Part shown: positions 45,577-58,268 of the stretch, one piece after another | Layout: every line of letters begins with the position of its first letter | How positions within the stretch are numbered: position 1 is the stretch's first letter | Position numbers and translations under genes: made by a program | The notes under the pieces: model-generated | Database searches by the model: none | The model's input: only the letters and a program-made list of their open reading frames with translations | Told to the model about the DNA's origin: nothing | Source of the DNA: Spongospora subterranea f. sp. subterranea | Taxonomy: Eukaryota; Endomyxa: Phytomyxea; Phytomyxea; Plasmodiophorida | Reading direction: 5' to 3' | Assembly (NCBI GenBank): GCA_049724395.1 | Contig: JAUGWO010000249.1 | Coordinates: 1-61,336, forward strand | DNA: 61,336 bases

Positions 45577-46738
45577 ATACAGTATTGCACAGTTAAACCC
45601 TGTAAATTATTAAACCGTGTTACTAGAGATACAGTATGGCACAGTTAAACCCTGTAAATTATGGAACCGTATTACTAGAGACACAGTATGGCACAGTTAA
45701 ACCCTGTAAATTATGGAACCGTGTTACTAGAGACACAGTATTGCACAGCTAAACCCTGTAAATTATGGAACCGTGTTACTAGAGACACAGTATGGCACAG
45801 TTAAACCCTGTAAATTATGGAACCGTGTTACTAGAGATACAGTATTGCACAGTTAAACCCTGTAAATTATGCAACCGTTTTACTAGAGATAGAGTATTGC
45901 ACAGTTAAACCCTGTAACTTATGGAACTGTGTTACTAGAGATACAGTATTGCAGAGTTAAACCCTGTAAATTATGGAACTGTGTTACTAGAGATAGAGTA
46001 TAGCAGAGTTAAACCCTGTAACTTATGGAACCGTTTTACTAGAGATAGAGTATTGCACAGTTAAACCCTGTAACTTATGGAACTGTGTTACTAGAGATAT
46101 AGTATTGCAGAGTTAAACCCTGTAAATTATGGAACCGTGTTACTAGAGATAGAGTATTGCATAGTTAAACCCTGTAAATTATGCAACCGTGTTACTAGAG
46201 ATAGAGTATTGCAGAGTTAAACCCTGTAAATTATGCAACCGTGTTACTAGAGATAGAGTATTGCAGAGTTAAACCCTGTAAATTATGCAACCGTTTTACT
46301 AGAGATAGAGTATTGCACAGTTAAACCCTGTAACTTATGGAACTGTGTTACTAGAGATACAGTATTGCAGAGTTAAACCCTGTAAATTATGGAACCGTGT
46401 TACTAGAGATAGAGTATTGCAGAGTTAAACCCTGTAAATTATGGAACCGTGTTACTAGAGATAGAGTATTGCAGAGTTAAACCCTGTAAATTATGGAACC
46501 GTGTTACTAGAGATAGAGTATTGCAGAGTTAAACCCTGTAAATTATGGAACCGCGTTACTAGAGATAGAATATTGCAGAGTTAAACCCTGTAAATTATGG
46601 AACCGTGTTACTAGAGATAGAGTATTGCAGAGTTAAACCCTGTAAATTATGGAACCGTATTACTAGAGATAGAGTATTGCAGAGTTAAACCCTGTAAATT
46701 ATGGAACCGTGTTACTAGAGATACAGTAATGCACAGTA
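45577..46738 (-). repeat. 52-bp satellite array B (reverse orientation)
   Basis: About 22 copies of the reverse complement of the 52-bp unit at 13655-15422, here 'gcacagttaaaccctgtaaa' + 'ttatggaaccgtgttactag' + 'agatacagtatt'. The dominant variants differ from array A: 'ttatggaacc' or 'ttatgcaacc' instead of the complement of 'gttcaataa', and occasional 'aacttatgg'. Array B is therefore a separately homogenised branch. It lies about 230 bp beyond the 3' end of the cyclophilin H gene. Confidence 0.95.
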
Positions 46739-46971
46739 ACCCAATGCGAAATATTTTGACTGGGTCGAAATGAATTCCCTATTTGTAATCCACTAACGGC
46801 CATATTGCTGTGAGGGACCTACAAGCAGAAACTATCCAGATTGATTACAAATTAATGAATCATTGACATTTCTGGATTCACAGCACAAGAGAGGACAAAC
46901 AACGATTTGAGAAAATTGTGAATGCACTGAAGAAAAACAGATATAAAATATGTATTTAACAACATTTATAA

Positions 46972-47845
46972 TTACATCTGGCCGCATTGTGTGATGAGAA
47001 TGGGTAATGTGGGCAGATTGCTTTTGCCGGTCGGAACGGCTTCGATCTTGCGCACGGTTAAAAACCCCTCGATCACCTTTCCAAACACGACATGCTTGTT
47101 ATCTAGCCAGGGGCTCGGCTGCGTCAGAATGAAGAACTGACATCCATTGGAATTTGGACCGCTATTCGCCATCGACCTACAAAAAAATGAGAAATTTGAA
47201 TCGAGAAGAAATGGGCAATTCAATAGAACAGCTGCAGCCAGCCTAAGAAAACTTTCAACGAAGAAAACGGATTTGGGAATACAAGAGAAAAGGGGAATCA
47301 TGTCGCCGGCCAAACGACTCGTCTGCAAAACGTTCGCCATAAATCGATGTGCATCCAGTCCCGTCGCCATTTAGAAAATCACCACCCTGAAACTAGAGTC
47401 AGTTCGCCTGACAGCATGGTCAAATTTTTTCAACAACAAAGATGATAAATAACGCAAAAACAAATTGGATGCTACCAGTCATACTGTTGCAAAAATGTGA
47501 ACTGTAGTCGTCAAAATTGGGACAAATTCATATTGTTGACGACCTGACACATAAAATCTTTAATAATGCGGTGGAATTTCGCGCCTTTATACCCTTGAGC
47601 GAGACTATTCCTTTTAAATTCACCGGTGCAAAACTGCCGAAAATTTTCACAGGTTCTGGGAACGGTATCCGCGAATAACTACATATCAGCAAGAATCATG
47701 ACGATGAACGCGAAAATCAGGATAACTAAGCAACCTCAATTAAAACACGACCCGCGTCGTGGCTACCTATGGCTATGTCCAAAAACACGACCGGGTTAGA
47801 TTCTTTGCTCAGGTTCTCATACCGATCCTGGAGATTCGTGGACAT
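46972..47845 (-). CDS. PPIH: Cyclophilin H (U4/U6-U5 snRNP peptidyl-prolyl isomerase)
   Basis: Four exons: 47735-47845, 47544-47678, 47283-47386, 46972-47176 (introns 56, 157 and 106 bp); 184 aa against about 177 in vertebrates, every junction in frame. Cyclophilins catalyse cis-trans isomerisation of X-Pro bonds; this subfamily binds the U4/U6-specific PRP4-PRP3 complex in the spliceosome. Visible features: '[11 protein letters not shown]', '[11 protein letters not shown]', the active-site '[10 protein letters not shown]' (catalytic Arg), '[11 protein letters not shown]', '[16 protein letters not shown]', '[12 protein letters not shown]', and the C-terminus 'ILITQCGQM', which matches the cyclophilin H ending (QCGEM) rather than cyclophilin A. 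The invariant Gln of 'FMIQGGDF' is kept but the preceding residue is Cys. Start at the only in-frame ATG before the domain. Confidence 0.95.
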
Positions 47846-50800
47846 GATAAAAACAACCACGACGGTGTGTAAATAATCTGCGCAGTTGACTATGAAAACT
47901 GCGAGAGGGAGTATTTTGTCACTTTCATTGAATGGGAAGTGTGAAAATGTTCACACAATCATCAGTAAACAACTGCGAGAACGAGATACGGTACTTTCTA
48001 AGTCCAGACTCGATGAAAGCAGCTACACGATCTGCGGAAGCAAAAAGCAATTCAGAAAATCAAACGCATGTCTGCAATTTTCGATGAGAAAATAGGTTAC
48101 CATGATCGTCAATCGTCCGGCAACGAAAGCTACACTTTACGCAATGATGACGTTGCTTGAAAACTGTGCCTGCCCGAGGCCCTGTGCGTAGTAAAATGAG
48201 GATATTCCTGCCTGGAGGGGCGTTTTTTATCTTTTTTAGGCCTTTTACCCCTGTTGAGGCGCTGCTCGGATGGCGATCGGCGGCGCCAGTTTTATCATAA
48301 AAGAGATACAATGATTTACGAATAGTTTAGGGTTCACTACCTGCACTGATATGCGTAATTAGGGGTGTAAATTTAAATCCTACTCCTTTTGGTAAATTGG
48401 GTCATTTTCAAAGACCCTGCAGTAAACATACACTTTTATCAAGTCGGATATACATTTCGCATTCAAGCAGCTGTCGCCTGAATTACAGAAGATTGTGATC
48501 AAACGTGCAGTTCATTTTGACGGGGAGGTCGTGCCTCCGCTCCGCGAAGTGGTATAGAGTCAAGTCCAATGTCTTCGCAACACGGATAAATACACATTAA
48601 TCAAGTGCGTTTTTCAATAGTGTGATACACATTATTTATCTCAGACCTCAATTAGTGTTAATTCCAATTTAGTGTTATACACACTATTAACAGTCCACAT
48701 TAGCTTTAGAGGTACTTCGTAAATAGTGTGATGATTTCAACATTGACGCACGTTGGTGCGGTGAAGTGTCTTCCCCGCTTCAGCAAATGCAATCAGAACA
48801 ACCGGATGTTGAGAAGCATGAATGATGGACGCAAAGTCGCTCGAACGATACGATCCCCACCATCAGCAGATCCTGCTCGGCGTTGGGCAACAATAGCTCG
48901 TCGGAACATCGACCCTGTTCTATTACTAAACTCTCCTCTGCCGAAGTCACCTCGGATCCATATTATCTCAACGGTAATATGACATATCAAACTGGCATAG
49001 CCAATGGGTTCAATGCCAAAGGTGCAGCGGCTGACACAACACTCGAAATGATGGCACGACAATTCACAACAAAAGGTGTCTGGAGTCTACGTGTGCCGGT
49101 TTATCGCGAAGCTCTTACAGTGAAAGACCCCATTTGCCGCGAAACTGTCGTGCGAAAACCGCCCGCCATCCTCGCTCTTGTACAGAAACATGTTTCTTGC
49201 GATGCTGTCTAAAGAGTGACCAGCACATCGGAGTTCATCACGCTGTCATCGTGGCTTTCATGATCATGCCAGGCCTCATCCTATTCGTGCTGATCAAGCG
49301 AGTCGAAAGAAATTGTCAGAGATCGTCCAAATGGGTCCGGAAATCAAACCGAAGCAGTTTTTATTGGGGACCGCAACTAGGGAACCAGCAGGCAAAATCC
49401 ATGTGGCTTTAAAAAACTTGACCGGTCTGGCAAACCAACAGAGAAAAATCAAAAACCAAACTTTCATGTTGTCCTCAATAAGTATGCTGGCTACATTCGA
49501 GAGCAGTATTGGAGCAACATTTTTCAGAAGCTCATGTCTTGATGTGGACAATGGTCACAATTGTAATGCAGTCGGATTCGGTTAAACAAAATCTTTCTTT
49601 ATTGGAGTCTGATTCTATCCATGGTATCATAGTCGATGACTATATCGCGGAGGTCAACGTCACATTCACATCCGGCTTTTTTCCCGACAATTGGTCGAAC
49701 CATCCCGTTTCTCATGAGCATCCTTTTCGGGAAAACAGCAGCACACCAAAAGGTGCATTTTCTTCAGCTGTTCCGCAATGGACCTCAAGACAATGGAAAT
49801 TTTTGAAAATAAATTTCCTGGTACAGTAGCGATCACCTTAACCCGACAATTTCAAACCCTAGTCCCAATATTTTCACGAGATTTAATGTACACTTAGTGT
49901 ACATATGATACTCTCATTTTGTTAAATGGGAGATTTGTACACTTAGTTTACATATGATACTACTATAAGTCATTTATTACAGTGTCAGGTACAGTCCTAT
50001 GCCCGCGATATTTCTAATCGTCGGAATCAGAAACAATATAATTGTCATCATCTTCAAACACAGAACTTTCGACGACAGAGAGACCATTATTGATCGAAAA
50101 GCCAGATGAGGAGCAGTCATCAGCGTCGGCAGCGATCCGCGATGCAACCAACTTGGCGATTTACTTTCGACGTTTATTTAAAGGCGGCATATCAAAAACG
50201 CAAGTCTCTATGTTTTGGCCTGCATCACTGCAATATCGCTGGTCAGTGCGCATGATATACTTTTATCCGTGACTGTTTCACTACTTGGCACTGCGCATTA
50301 TATATTTTATGCGTGACTGCACAAGGAAAGTGCGCCGTCGCAATTGTTTTCCATAGATACAGTCCCATTATCCATCAAGGCACTGTATCTATAAAGTGTA
50401 TCTACTCCGTCAATAATGCCTCAATAATAAAATTGAACACGTAACTTTGTTCGTAATGCAAAGACCTAAAGATTTACGTACAAATTGTACGATATGAATT
50501 CATCGTCCATGACCAGATACAGTTCAAGCCGCCTACAGTCACGGAATTGTCGGGTTAAGGTGATCGCTACTGTATGACGTGTGCTTTTTCGGATGAAGAG
50601 CGAATCGGTTTTGAATTGGAGATTCGTGAGATTTGTTCAATCCCGGCACACAGGCCCATTGACCTTCAAACTATTACCGGTTTTGTGACATCCATTTCAA
50701 GAAAATCGCAGTCAGGTTTCGTGTAAATGCCTCATTAATTCATCCCCCCAAGGATAGTTTTTCAACAAAGTTCCTGCTGTGTTTATTTCAGCCATCTTGA
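47846..50800. other. Mostly gene-poor stretch
   Basis: No confident gene apart from the candidate at 48883. Small repeats are seen: 'gtacacttagt(g/t)tacatatg' twice at about 49888-49962, 'gtgatacacattat'/'gtgttatacacac' near 48.62-48.69 kb, and a duplicated 'gcgca...tatac/tatat...gtgactg' block near 50.24-50.32 kb. These look like decayed short elements. Confidence 0.4.
48883..49212 (+). CDS. Hypothetical 109-aa protein
   Basis: A single open reading starting 'MGNNSSSEHRP', which would fit an N-myristoylation signal (Gly2, Ser6), followed by 'SAEVTSDPYYLNGNMTYQTG' and 'RETVVRKPPAILALVQKHVS'. There is no recognised domain, no paralogue and no splice evidence. An overlapping frame on the same strand (48728-48982) is an alternative reading, so coding status is uncertain. 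Confidence 0.25.
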   Translation: MGNNSSSEHRPCSITKLSSAEVTSDPYYLNGNMTYQTGIANGFNAKGAAADTTLEMMARQFTTKGVWSLRVPVYREALTVKDPICRETVVRKPPAILALVQKHVSCDAV

Positions 50801-50849
50801 TGCCAACATTTGTAAGCAATACGACGGCGGGGGATTTGTGGAAATCGGT

Positions 50850-53188
50850 GGTGTCGCATTACGAGAATCAGTCTCGGACATGAATCAACACGCTGCGATC
50901 GACCCTGTGGAACCTGATGTTGTTCAAGGGTGGCGATCTGAACACATTTCTAGACAAGTTCAGCAAAATCATGATTGAGCTGAAGCAGACGTCCATGAGT
51001 CAAGTCTCGGTCCCCAAACTTGTACAGACCCATATTCAGAACATCAGGACGGATCGTTACGAATCCTAGCTGAGGGTGATGATGGACAAGTCTGAGCTGT
51101 CGATGAGTGACGTATGTGATCGACTACGAGCATATGAAGCCAATATCGTGGCGCGGTTTGGCCCTTCAAGACAAGAAAAGGGTTGCAAGGATCACGACCA
51201 ACTCCTCTTCGTTGGAGACGAAGGAAAAACCAAGCGGAAGGCCAGTTGACGTTGTTACAACTGTGGTAAACAGGGACATTTTATAAAGCCAAGGAGTATA
51301 GATCCAAGAAAAAGGAGGAGCCAGCTCCAAGTGACGAACTCGCCTTCGCCGCTGACGCTCAGGAGGAGTTTTATGCTGCAGCCGAATCCTGCTATGTCGA
51401 TTCCGGTGCATCTCGCATAGGACCGGTAACAAGAACCATCTCAGCAATTTTACCGACCTACAGGATCCAATCAAAATCGTGACGGCTGACGGCCGTACCA
51501 TTTATGGAGTTGGGGAGGCGACATGAAAGTCGGTCGGGATTTGAAAGTGACGTTAAAGGACGTATTGAACATTTTTGATCAAAAGCTAAACGTGTGGTCG
51601 GTAAGCGTGACAACGGCAAAAGGCGCCCAGATGTCATTCTGCGGCGACGTCTGTTACGCCGCATCAAATGGAAGCAATTCAGCTGGGTGACCGACACGGG
51701 AAGATGGTTTGCGTTGGCAGTTGGTGAACCGACAGAGCTCAGCCGCCCCGTTGACCAAGTCTGTTGCATAAACGACTCGGGCATTTGAACTACATGGCTC
51801 TTAAAAGTTTGGTCAGCTCCAGAGCGATAAGAGGAGTAAAGCTTTGCGGAGTCAGGCCCGATATCTGCCTGCCCAGCCTGCATCGAGGCAAAACTAACTC
51901 AAAAGTCTTTCACTGCCAGACAGACTCAAGACAAGCTAATCAAGTCAACGATTTGGTTCACTCAGACGTCGTGTTGGCTCGATGTATAAAGAATCGTTTG
52001 GTGGAAAAGAATTATGTTGTGGTTTTCATTGATGATTGCTCAAGATTCTCATCTGCTTACATCTTAACTCGTAAGAGCGAAGTTCTAGACAAGTTTAAGG
52101 ATTACAAGAGGAGAGCGGAGATCTTGCATGAAAGACCAATTCGGCGCTTTCGTTTCGATAATGAGGAGAATATACGTCATCTGCCTTTAACAGTTTCTGG
52201 AAAAGAATGGCGTGTCAAGCGCGAGCTGGCTGTGTCTATAGGCGACCTCAGCAAATGGAGATTCGGAGAGGCTGAACCGCACCATTATGGAGATGACTCG
52301 AACAATGAAATGGCTGCCGATTTGTCAAAGGCGTACTGGGCGGAAGCTGTTCAGACAGCGGTACACATTCGCAACCGCTGTATTTCATCTGCTCTGGTGA
52401 CGGCAGAGACCCCGTATGAATTATGGTATAAGCGTAAGCCCAGCTTTGAACATCTTCGCGTTTTTGGCTGCGAGGCCTGGTACAAGCTCGATGGTGCCGA
52501 TAAACTGGATCAGCACGCTAAGGCCGGGGTATTTATCGGATACTCAACTGAAAAGAAAGGCTACAGAATAAAGGACGAGTCTTCTCACAAGGTGATGATT
52601 AGCCGTGCCGCCAAGTTTGAGGTGGAGCCGATGCTGCGACGCGTAGATGAAGGCGAAGAAAGTCAACAAGTTGCGACGCAAGGCCGACAGCCAGCTGCTA
52701 ATACGGAACCTGAAGACAAGTCAAAACCTGTAGATCCTCCTCTGGTCATCAAGAAGAGTTCATCAGAGCCAGCCCGATATATCGATGAACAAACCATGTT
52801 CTGCTTGGCCTGTACCGATGACGAGCCTGGCAACCGCGTCGAGGCTCTCAAATCAGATGAGGCGAATTTCTGGCAGGAAACCATGGATAAAGATTATAAA
52901 CCCTACAGAAAAATAACATGTGATCGGTCGTTCAGAGACCTACTCAAACGCAAACGGGATGAGAACAATACGGTGGTCAAATACAAAGGCAGGTTTGTAG
53001 CCCGAGCCTTCACACAAGTTTACGGCTGCGACTATTTCAAGGCCTTCAGCACAGTGGCGTCGACAACGGCAGTTAGAGCTGTCATTTCGATTGCTGCCGC
53101 CAAAAATCTAAAGCTTTTCCAAATGGACATCGAGACGGCATGTCAGCATCAAGTGCTCAAAGAAGAAATCTATATGGAGAGAAAATAG
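50850..53188 (+). mobile_element. Ty1/copia retrotransposon remnant
   Basis: In order on the plus strand: gag with a CCHC zinc knuckle ('CYNCGKQGHF', near 51.25 kb), GAG-pre-integrase ('HKRLGHLNYMALKSLV'), integrase ('VVVFIDDCSRFSSAYILTRK', 'ETPYELWYKRKPSFEHLRVF') and the start of a copia-type reverse transcriptase ('KYKGRFVARAFTQVYGCDYF', ending 'QMDIETACQHQVLKEEIYME'). This order (integrase before polymerase) is diagnostic of Ty1/copia. The element ends inside the polymerase and has no visible terminal repeats. It is a fossil with several disruptions, though the long integrase-polymerase frame is still open, so it is of intermediate age. Confidence 0.9.
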
Positions 53189-53189
53189 G

Positions 53190-54147
53190 AACGGACTCCA
53201 CCACACCTGTTTCATTGACATATGCAATAAGAATACACTGAGAAAGAATACCTGTCAGTACGCCAGAAACCCATAGAAAGGGTGTATTGAACTATGCAGA
53301 ATCATTGACAAATTACGATGGTACTACACTGGATGATTACCTCGATATAATGCAAAAAGATTGCCAATGGGCTGGACTGTTCTAGCTTACGATAGCGGCA
53401 TTCATAAATCAACATCATCATAGTAAGCAATTCAGAAAAGCCGTTTAAGACAAATATCCGAAAGTGGATTGATAACTCCTTTCCAAAAACTCTCAGGAAT
53501 AACACAATTTGAAAAACGACGATACATCTTTATTGCACCAAAAGCAAGGAAGATCATCGATCTTAATAGAACAGACTCCCGAAGCTTAGACATCAATAAC
53601 CTGATGACAGAAGAAAAATGTGAGCAGTACACCTTCCACTACAAAGAGCATGCCACTAAACAGCAAAATGCCACACAAAATCAAGACAGAACCATTGAAG
53701 TACACAGCAAACATAACTCCAAAGTAAAACAAAACATAGACTCATCAGCCAACCACTACGGTAGGAAACTGATATTAATAGTAGGGAACAAATCATTCTA
53801 TCAACACACAACAATAATATCATTCAAAATGCAGACCGAGCAAGACCCTTAGGCAAATAACGACTCACCCCATACTGCATTGAAAATGAGAAATCTGATA
53901 AGATGAACAAAATTGGGTCTGACCACATGGAAATAATGAATGTGGGAGAGTGTGTATCAATTATGTATTCACATGACTAACGAACGCACATATTCCCTGC
54001 AGAAGGCAATAACTAAGAAGACGGCGTGACCGCCAGTAAGACGGCAGGACCATGACTGAAGCAAAGGCCGCGTGTCACGGACTGCGGAACCTGCGAGAGA
54101 GGTCTGCCGGAAGAGAAGGAAGAATAATACAGAATTGATTGATTGAC
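53190..54147. other. Unassigned sequence downstream of the copia remnant
   Basis: A-rich on the plus strand with one open stretch (53469-53852, Lys/Asn/Gln-rich). The segment 53310-53400 reads 'TTLDDYLDIMQKDCQWAG', loosely like an OTU-type cysteine protease start, as found in some retroelements, but too short to call. Probably transposon debris. Confidence 0.3.
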
Positions 54148-54390
54148 AAAAGCGATAGAAGTCTGAACTCAACTTACACGGCAAGTTGCCACAAAGAATT
54201 CTTTAGTAGCAATAACAGTTCAACAAAATGATGCAAACTAAGAAAGCCGTCATCATGCTAGAAGAGGAGACTCTGTCCGAGCATGATGACGGCTTCCTTA
54301 GTTTGCATCATTTTGTTGAACTGTTATTGCTACTAAAGAATTCTTTGTGGCAACTTGCCGTGTAAGTTGAGTTCAGACTTCTATCGCTTT
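54148..54390. repeat. 111-bp near-perfect inverted repeat (long hairpin)
   Basis: Left arm 54148-54259 and right arm 54280-54390 are reverse complements with one visible mismatch ('aactaagaaagcc' against 'aactaaggaagcc'), separated by a 20-nt loop. A transcript of either strand would fold into an almost perfect duplex of about 111 bp. No open reading frame, transposase or TA/other target duplication is evident at the ends. Confidence 0.9.
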
Positions 54391-54494
54391 GCTCGACATC
54401 TCTGGCTAGGCATTGTAATCGGGTGGGGACAGGTCCCATTCGCTGTGGTCGTCAGGACAGGTTATGGGGGTGAATTCAGCTGGTCTAATAGGTT

Positions 54495-54975
54495 CCTTCA
54501 GTAAATACCCAAGCTACTTGTGTTGGCCAGGCGGAAGTAGAAACCCGCGAACCATACCAAGGCGAGATCCGAGTTCTGGAAAGCAATGGAGCAGTTTGCA
54601 GATGAACAGAATGTGCCAACGATAATTACAGGTGATACGAACAAAAAAGATAAACCATTTGGAAAAAAATTCACAAGCACACCATGAATACCCTGACTCC
54701 ATTCTAATGGAATTTACCCTGCTAAATGATGTCAGCTCCCAACCAGAGGACCAAACAATTTATATATCACGCTTTGCAACTAAGCATTTCTCCCACTCGT
54801 CCTAGCTGGAAAGCTAACATTAAATTGAGCAGAAACATTTGCCAACAATTACCAACACTACAATTCCAACAAGAAAGCAAAAACACATAAACACGCTGAG
54901 AGATCCCATCAAAATGATAGTAGATGATGTGAAAACCGTGAACATGCTTATGGAGCGAATCACAGTGCGGTAGGA
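54495..54975 (+). mobile_element. LINE endonuclease fragment
   Basis: Second copy of the LINE family seen at 13228-13653: 'FWKAMEQFADEQNVPTIITG' followed by D-T-N (the GD-x-N metal-binding motif), then diverged sequence matching 'ctgactccattctaatggaa' of the other copy. It is frame-disrupted, truncated, and directly abuts the chromovirus 3' region. Confidence 0.65.
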
Positions 54976-57900
54976 TCGGTTGGCTACGATTCCATCAACG
55001 GTGTCGATCAGAAAGGCACCGTGTATTGGGAAAAGGTGTCAACGTCGTTTGTAGCGCGCGGCGGCTCTTCCGACCGAACACAAAAATGTCAGGGACGTTG
55101 GCACAAACGATGTTAATAATAAACGACGTCGTCCGAACTGGGCACCTGTCATAGAGTACGGTCTTGGTACGATCATGACAGTATCCCCCGTCTTGGGCGC
55201 GGTGCCTCTGGATGGGTCTGATGGAATTGAGCGATGCAATCCTTTGGCGCGGAGGTGGCTGAAAGTAGCAGTGATGATGACGGTTCCCAAGTACGGTCAG
55301 AAATGTCGTAACCTTTCCAGTCTACCAAATACTGATGTTTGCCACGGAAGAAGCGAGAAGCAATAATATCCTGAACCTCATAGAGAGGTTGTTGGCAATC
55401 GTCTAAGGCAAATGGTGATGGTTTATATTGCTTTCGCCCATTTAACGTGTTCTCCACGTAGGGCTCTATCAAAGATGAATGAAAAACCCGATGCAACTTG
55501 GTATCGCTCGGAAGATCCAGTTCGTATGCGACCGGATTGATAATACGAACAATGGTGAACGGTCCTAATCGCTTTTCCGAAAGCTTGTCGCACGGACGTT
55601 TGGAGGGAATAGAGTTTCGAATCAGCCAGACCTTGTCGCCTACAGCATATTCAGGACTAGGACGTCTATTGGCATCTGCAAACCGTTTCATTGTAGCCAC
55701 GGATGTCTGTAAAGTCGCTTTTAAACGTTTATGGATCTCATGAAGATGGGTGATTAAGTCGGTAACTGCTGGATTTGGACAAAAGTAGAAATCGGTGCAG
55801 AAAAATCATGACGGCCGTGAAAACCAAAATTGGCGTAGAAAGGTGAACAACCGATCGACGAATGGAAAGAATTATTATATGCAAATTCGGCCATCGGTAA
55901 CAGATCACACCAGTCATTCTGGCGGAAATTAATAAAGCAGCGAAGGTAAGATTCAAGAACTTGATTCACTCGCTCGGTTTGACCGTCTGATTCCGGGTGA
56001 CGCGAGGAGGAAAGATTACGTTGTATGTGTAAGGACTTCAGGAGATACTTCCAGAATTGGGCAACAAATTGGGACCCTCTGTCAGACACAATGTCGGTGG
56101 GAAAGCCGTGCAATTTAAAAACGTTGGAGAAAACGAGTTTGGCAAGATCACAACTGGTAAGTGTTTCGTTGCAAGGAATGAAATGAGCCATTTTGGTAAA
56201 GCGGTCAACAACCACTAGGATACTGTCAAAACCTGTAGATTTGGGGAGTTTGACGATGAAGTCCATCGAAATAGATGTCCAAGGTTGAAAAGGAATCGGA
56301 AGTGGCTGAAGTGACCCAGACGGTTTACGGCGGGGAACCTTAGACCTTGCACAAACATCACATGATTTAACAAAGGATTTTACCATCTCACGCATGCCAG
56401 GCCATGTGAACTTCCGCGAAATCAAGTCAAACGTCTTGTTGATACCAAAGTGACCAGCCAAGAGGGAGTCATGACAAGAGGAGATAATTGATAACCGGCG
56501 AGCGGGGTCGGCGACCAATTCAATAGGAGTCTGACTGAAATTAGAAATTGGGCGGATAATAACATCAACGTCTGTAACTATTGGGGGGCACAGCGTCATT
56601 GCGTTAATAAAACGAGAGCTAGGCAGTACCGGCTGATCATGAACCAGTTCTGGACTGGACATGAAATCGGAACGTCGCGATAGAGTCTGGTTTTTGTGAA
56701 AGGGAACCGGCACGGTGACGAATTACGAAATCGAATTCAGATAGAAATAAGGACCATCGAGCTTGACGGCGATTCAGGAGTTTCGTGGTCATGAACCACT
56801 CCAGATTCTTATGGTCACTCAATACCAGTATTTGAGAAAGAGCACCATCCAAATAGTGACGCCACGTCGGGAACGACGTGACAATCGACAACAATTCTTT
56901 GTCGTAAATCTCATAGTTCAACTCGGCAGGAGTGAATTTACGGGAGTAATAAGCTACAGGATGTAAGCCATCGGGGTGCTGTTGAGATAATATAGCGCCC
57001 AGGGCAAAATCGGATGCATCGGCCTCCACTACGATATTCAATTCGGGATCGAAATGGCGTAGGACCGGCGCCGAGACGAAGGCAGACTTCAAAGATTGGA
57101 ATGAAGCATCGGTATTGGAATTCCACTGGTATGGGACGTCATTCTTCGTTAAAGAGAATAGGGGATGAGTGATGCGAGAATAATTTTGGATGAAAAGGAG
57201 GAGTAGAACTGGGTTGGAGTTCAATTGAGCAATCGTACGCCCGGTGCGGCGGCAAACTGTCAGCTTTTTTGGCGTCGAAAACGTCTGAAAATTGCGTATA
57301 TGGTTCAGGGAGAACATCAGGGGGTGTGGATGATGGTAAAAACGAGGCGAGAGCGATAGTTGAGGTGTCATCGGTCTGAGTCGAGTTGGAGCAAGTTGTT
57401 AGAGTATGTGGAAACCGGATGGTACGGGATCTCCAATCTATCGTGGGGTTATGTTCCATCAACCATGAATATCCTAAAAGAATGGGGAATGACAGATTGT
57501 TGACTACAAGGAAAGATGTTTCGAATAGAAAACCGCCAAGTTGGATCTGAACCGATTCCGTTTCGTGGCCAATAACCACCTTGTGTCGATTGAAACCGGA
57601 TACGGTGAGTGGCGATCGGGTTGGCTTGATTTGTATATTGTACTTGTTTGCAAATGACAGATCCATCAAGTTGGTGAAAGCGCCACTATCTAGGAGAAGG
57701 ATTGGTTGACAACTTAAAAACTCTAACTTGCAGGGAAAGGAGAATTCGAAACTACAGGTGGGGCTATCATCGGAATAGGTGGAATTTGTCGTCGTGTATT
57801 GTTCTTTGCGGCGGAGTGCCAAACAATTCTCAAACGGATGTGGTCCTCCGCAATAACCACACAATCCCAAGCGTCCGCGGCGAGCCTTTTCCTCATCGGT

Positions 57901-58268
57901 TATGGGACCTCGTGGCCCCCGTTGCTGCTGCTGTTGTTCCTGTGATGATGATTGTTGCGGGTACTGGTGGGCCCGAACGGTGTGGGCGGAGAGATTCCAT
58001 CTTAGAATGAAAAGACGTCGTTGTCGTTACAAGTTGATCAAGCGTGTTGAAAGGGTTCCCGGTTCCTTCGGCCAGGATCGACATGCGCTGAAAGTCTGGA
58101 CTTAGACCCTGTCGGTATTGGTGGATAAAAGTCGACTGTGTCCAGTCAACATCCTGCGCTAATAAACGGAACTCGTTAGAGTATTTGCCCAGTTGATCAT
58201 TTACCATGGTCAAACGGCGTAATGCATCAGCCTGTGGACCCCGGCTCAAGGCCTGGTCCGTCGCGGAT
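54976..58268 (-). mobile_element. Ty3/gypsy chromovirus, main part
   Basis: Reading the minus strand from 58268 downward: gag C-terminal half ('GKYSNEFRLLAQDVDW'), zinc knuckle ('CGYCGGPHPFENC'), aspartic protease ('LLLDSGAFTNLMDLSF'), RNase H ('VVEADASDFALGAILSQQHP'), integrase with the zinc-binding region ('SCDVCARSK') and catalytic core ('TSISMDFIVKLPKSTGF', 'IVSDRGSQFVAQFW', 'SRHPESDGQTERVNQ'), and a C-terminal chromodomain ('HQYLVDWKGYDISDRTWEP'). Most of the reverse transcriptase is missing. The gag N-terminal half lies at 60683-61110, separated by a younger element. It is a fossil with multiple breaks; the integrase and chromodomain remain largely readable, suggesting moderate age. Confidence 0.9.

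Noticed and set aside
13655-46738. Telomere-type motif GGGTTTA inside the 52-bp unit
   Set aside because: Only one occurrence per 52-bp unit, never in tandem; coincidence is sufficient.
46972-47370. Single-frame 132-aa protein ending in a cyclophilin tail
   Set aside because: Its first half is intron and off-frame exon read-through; the four-exon model restores a full 184-aa cyclophilin H.
53310-53480. OTU-type cysteine protease
   Set aside because: Resemblance is limited to a few residues around 'DDYLDIMQKDCQWAG' and the frame is not sustained.
12420-55800. Segmental duplication suggested by chromovirus and LINE pieces adjacent at both 12.4-13.7 and 54.5-55.8 kb
   Set aside because: The order of the two elements relative to each other differs at the two sites, so independent insertions explain it.
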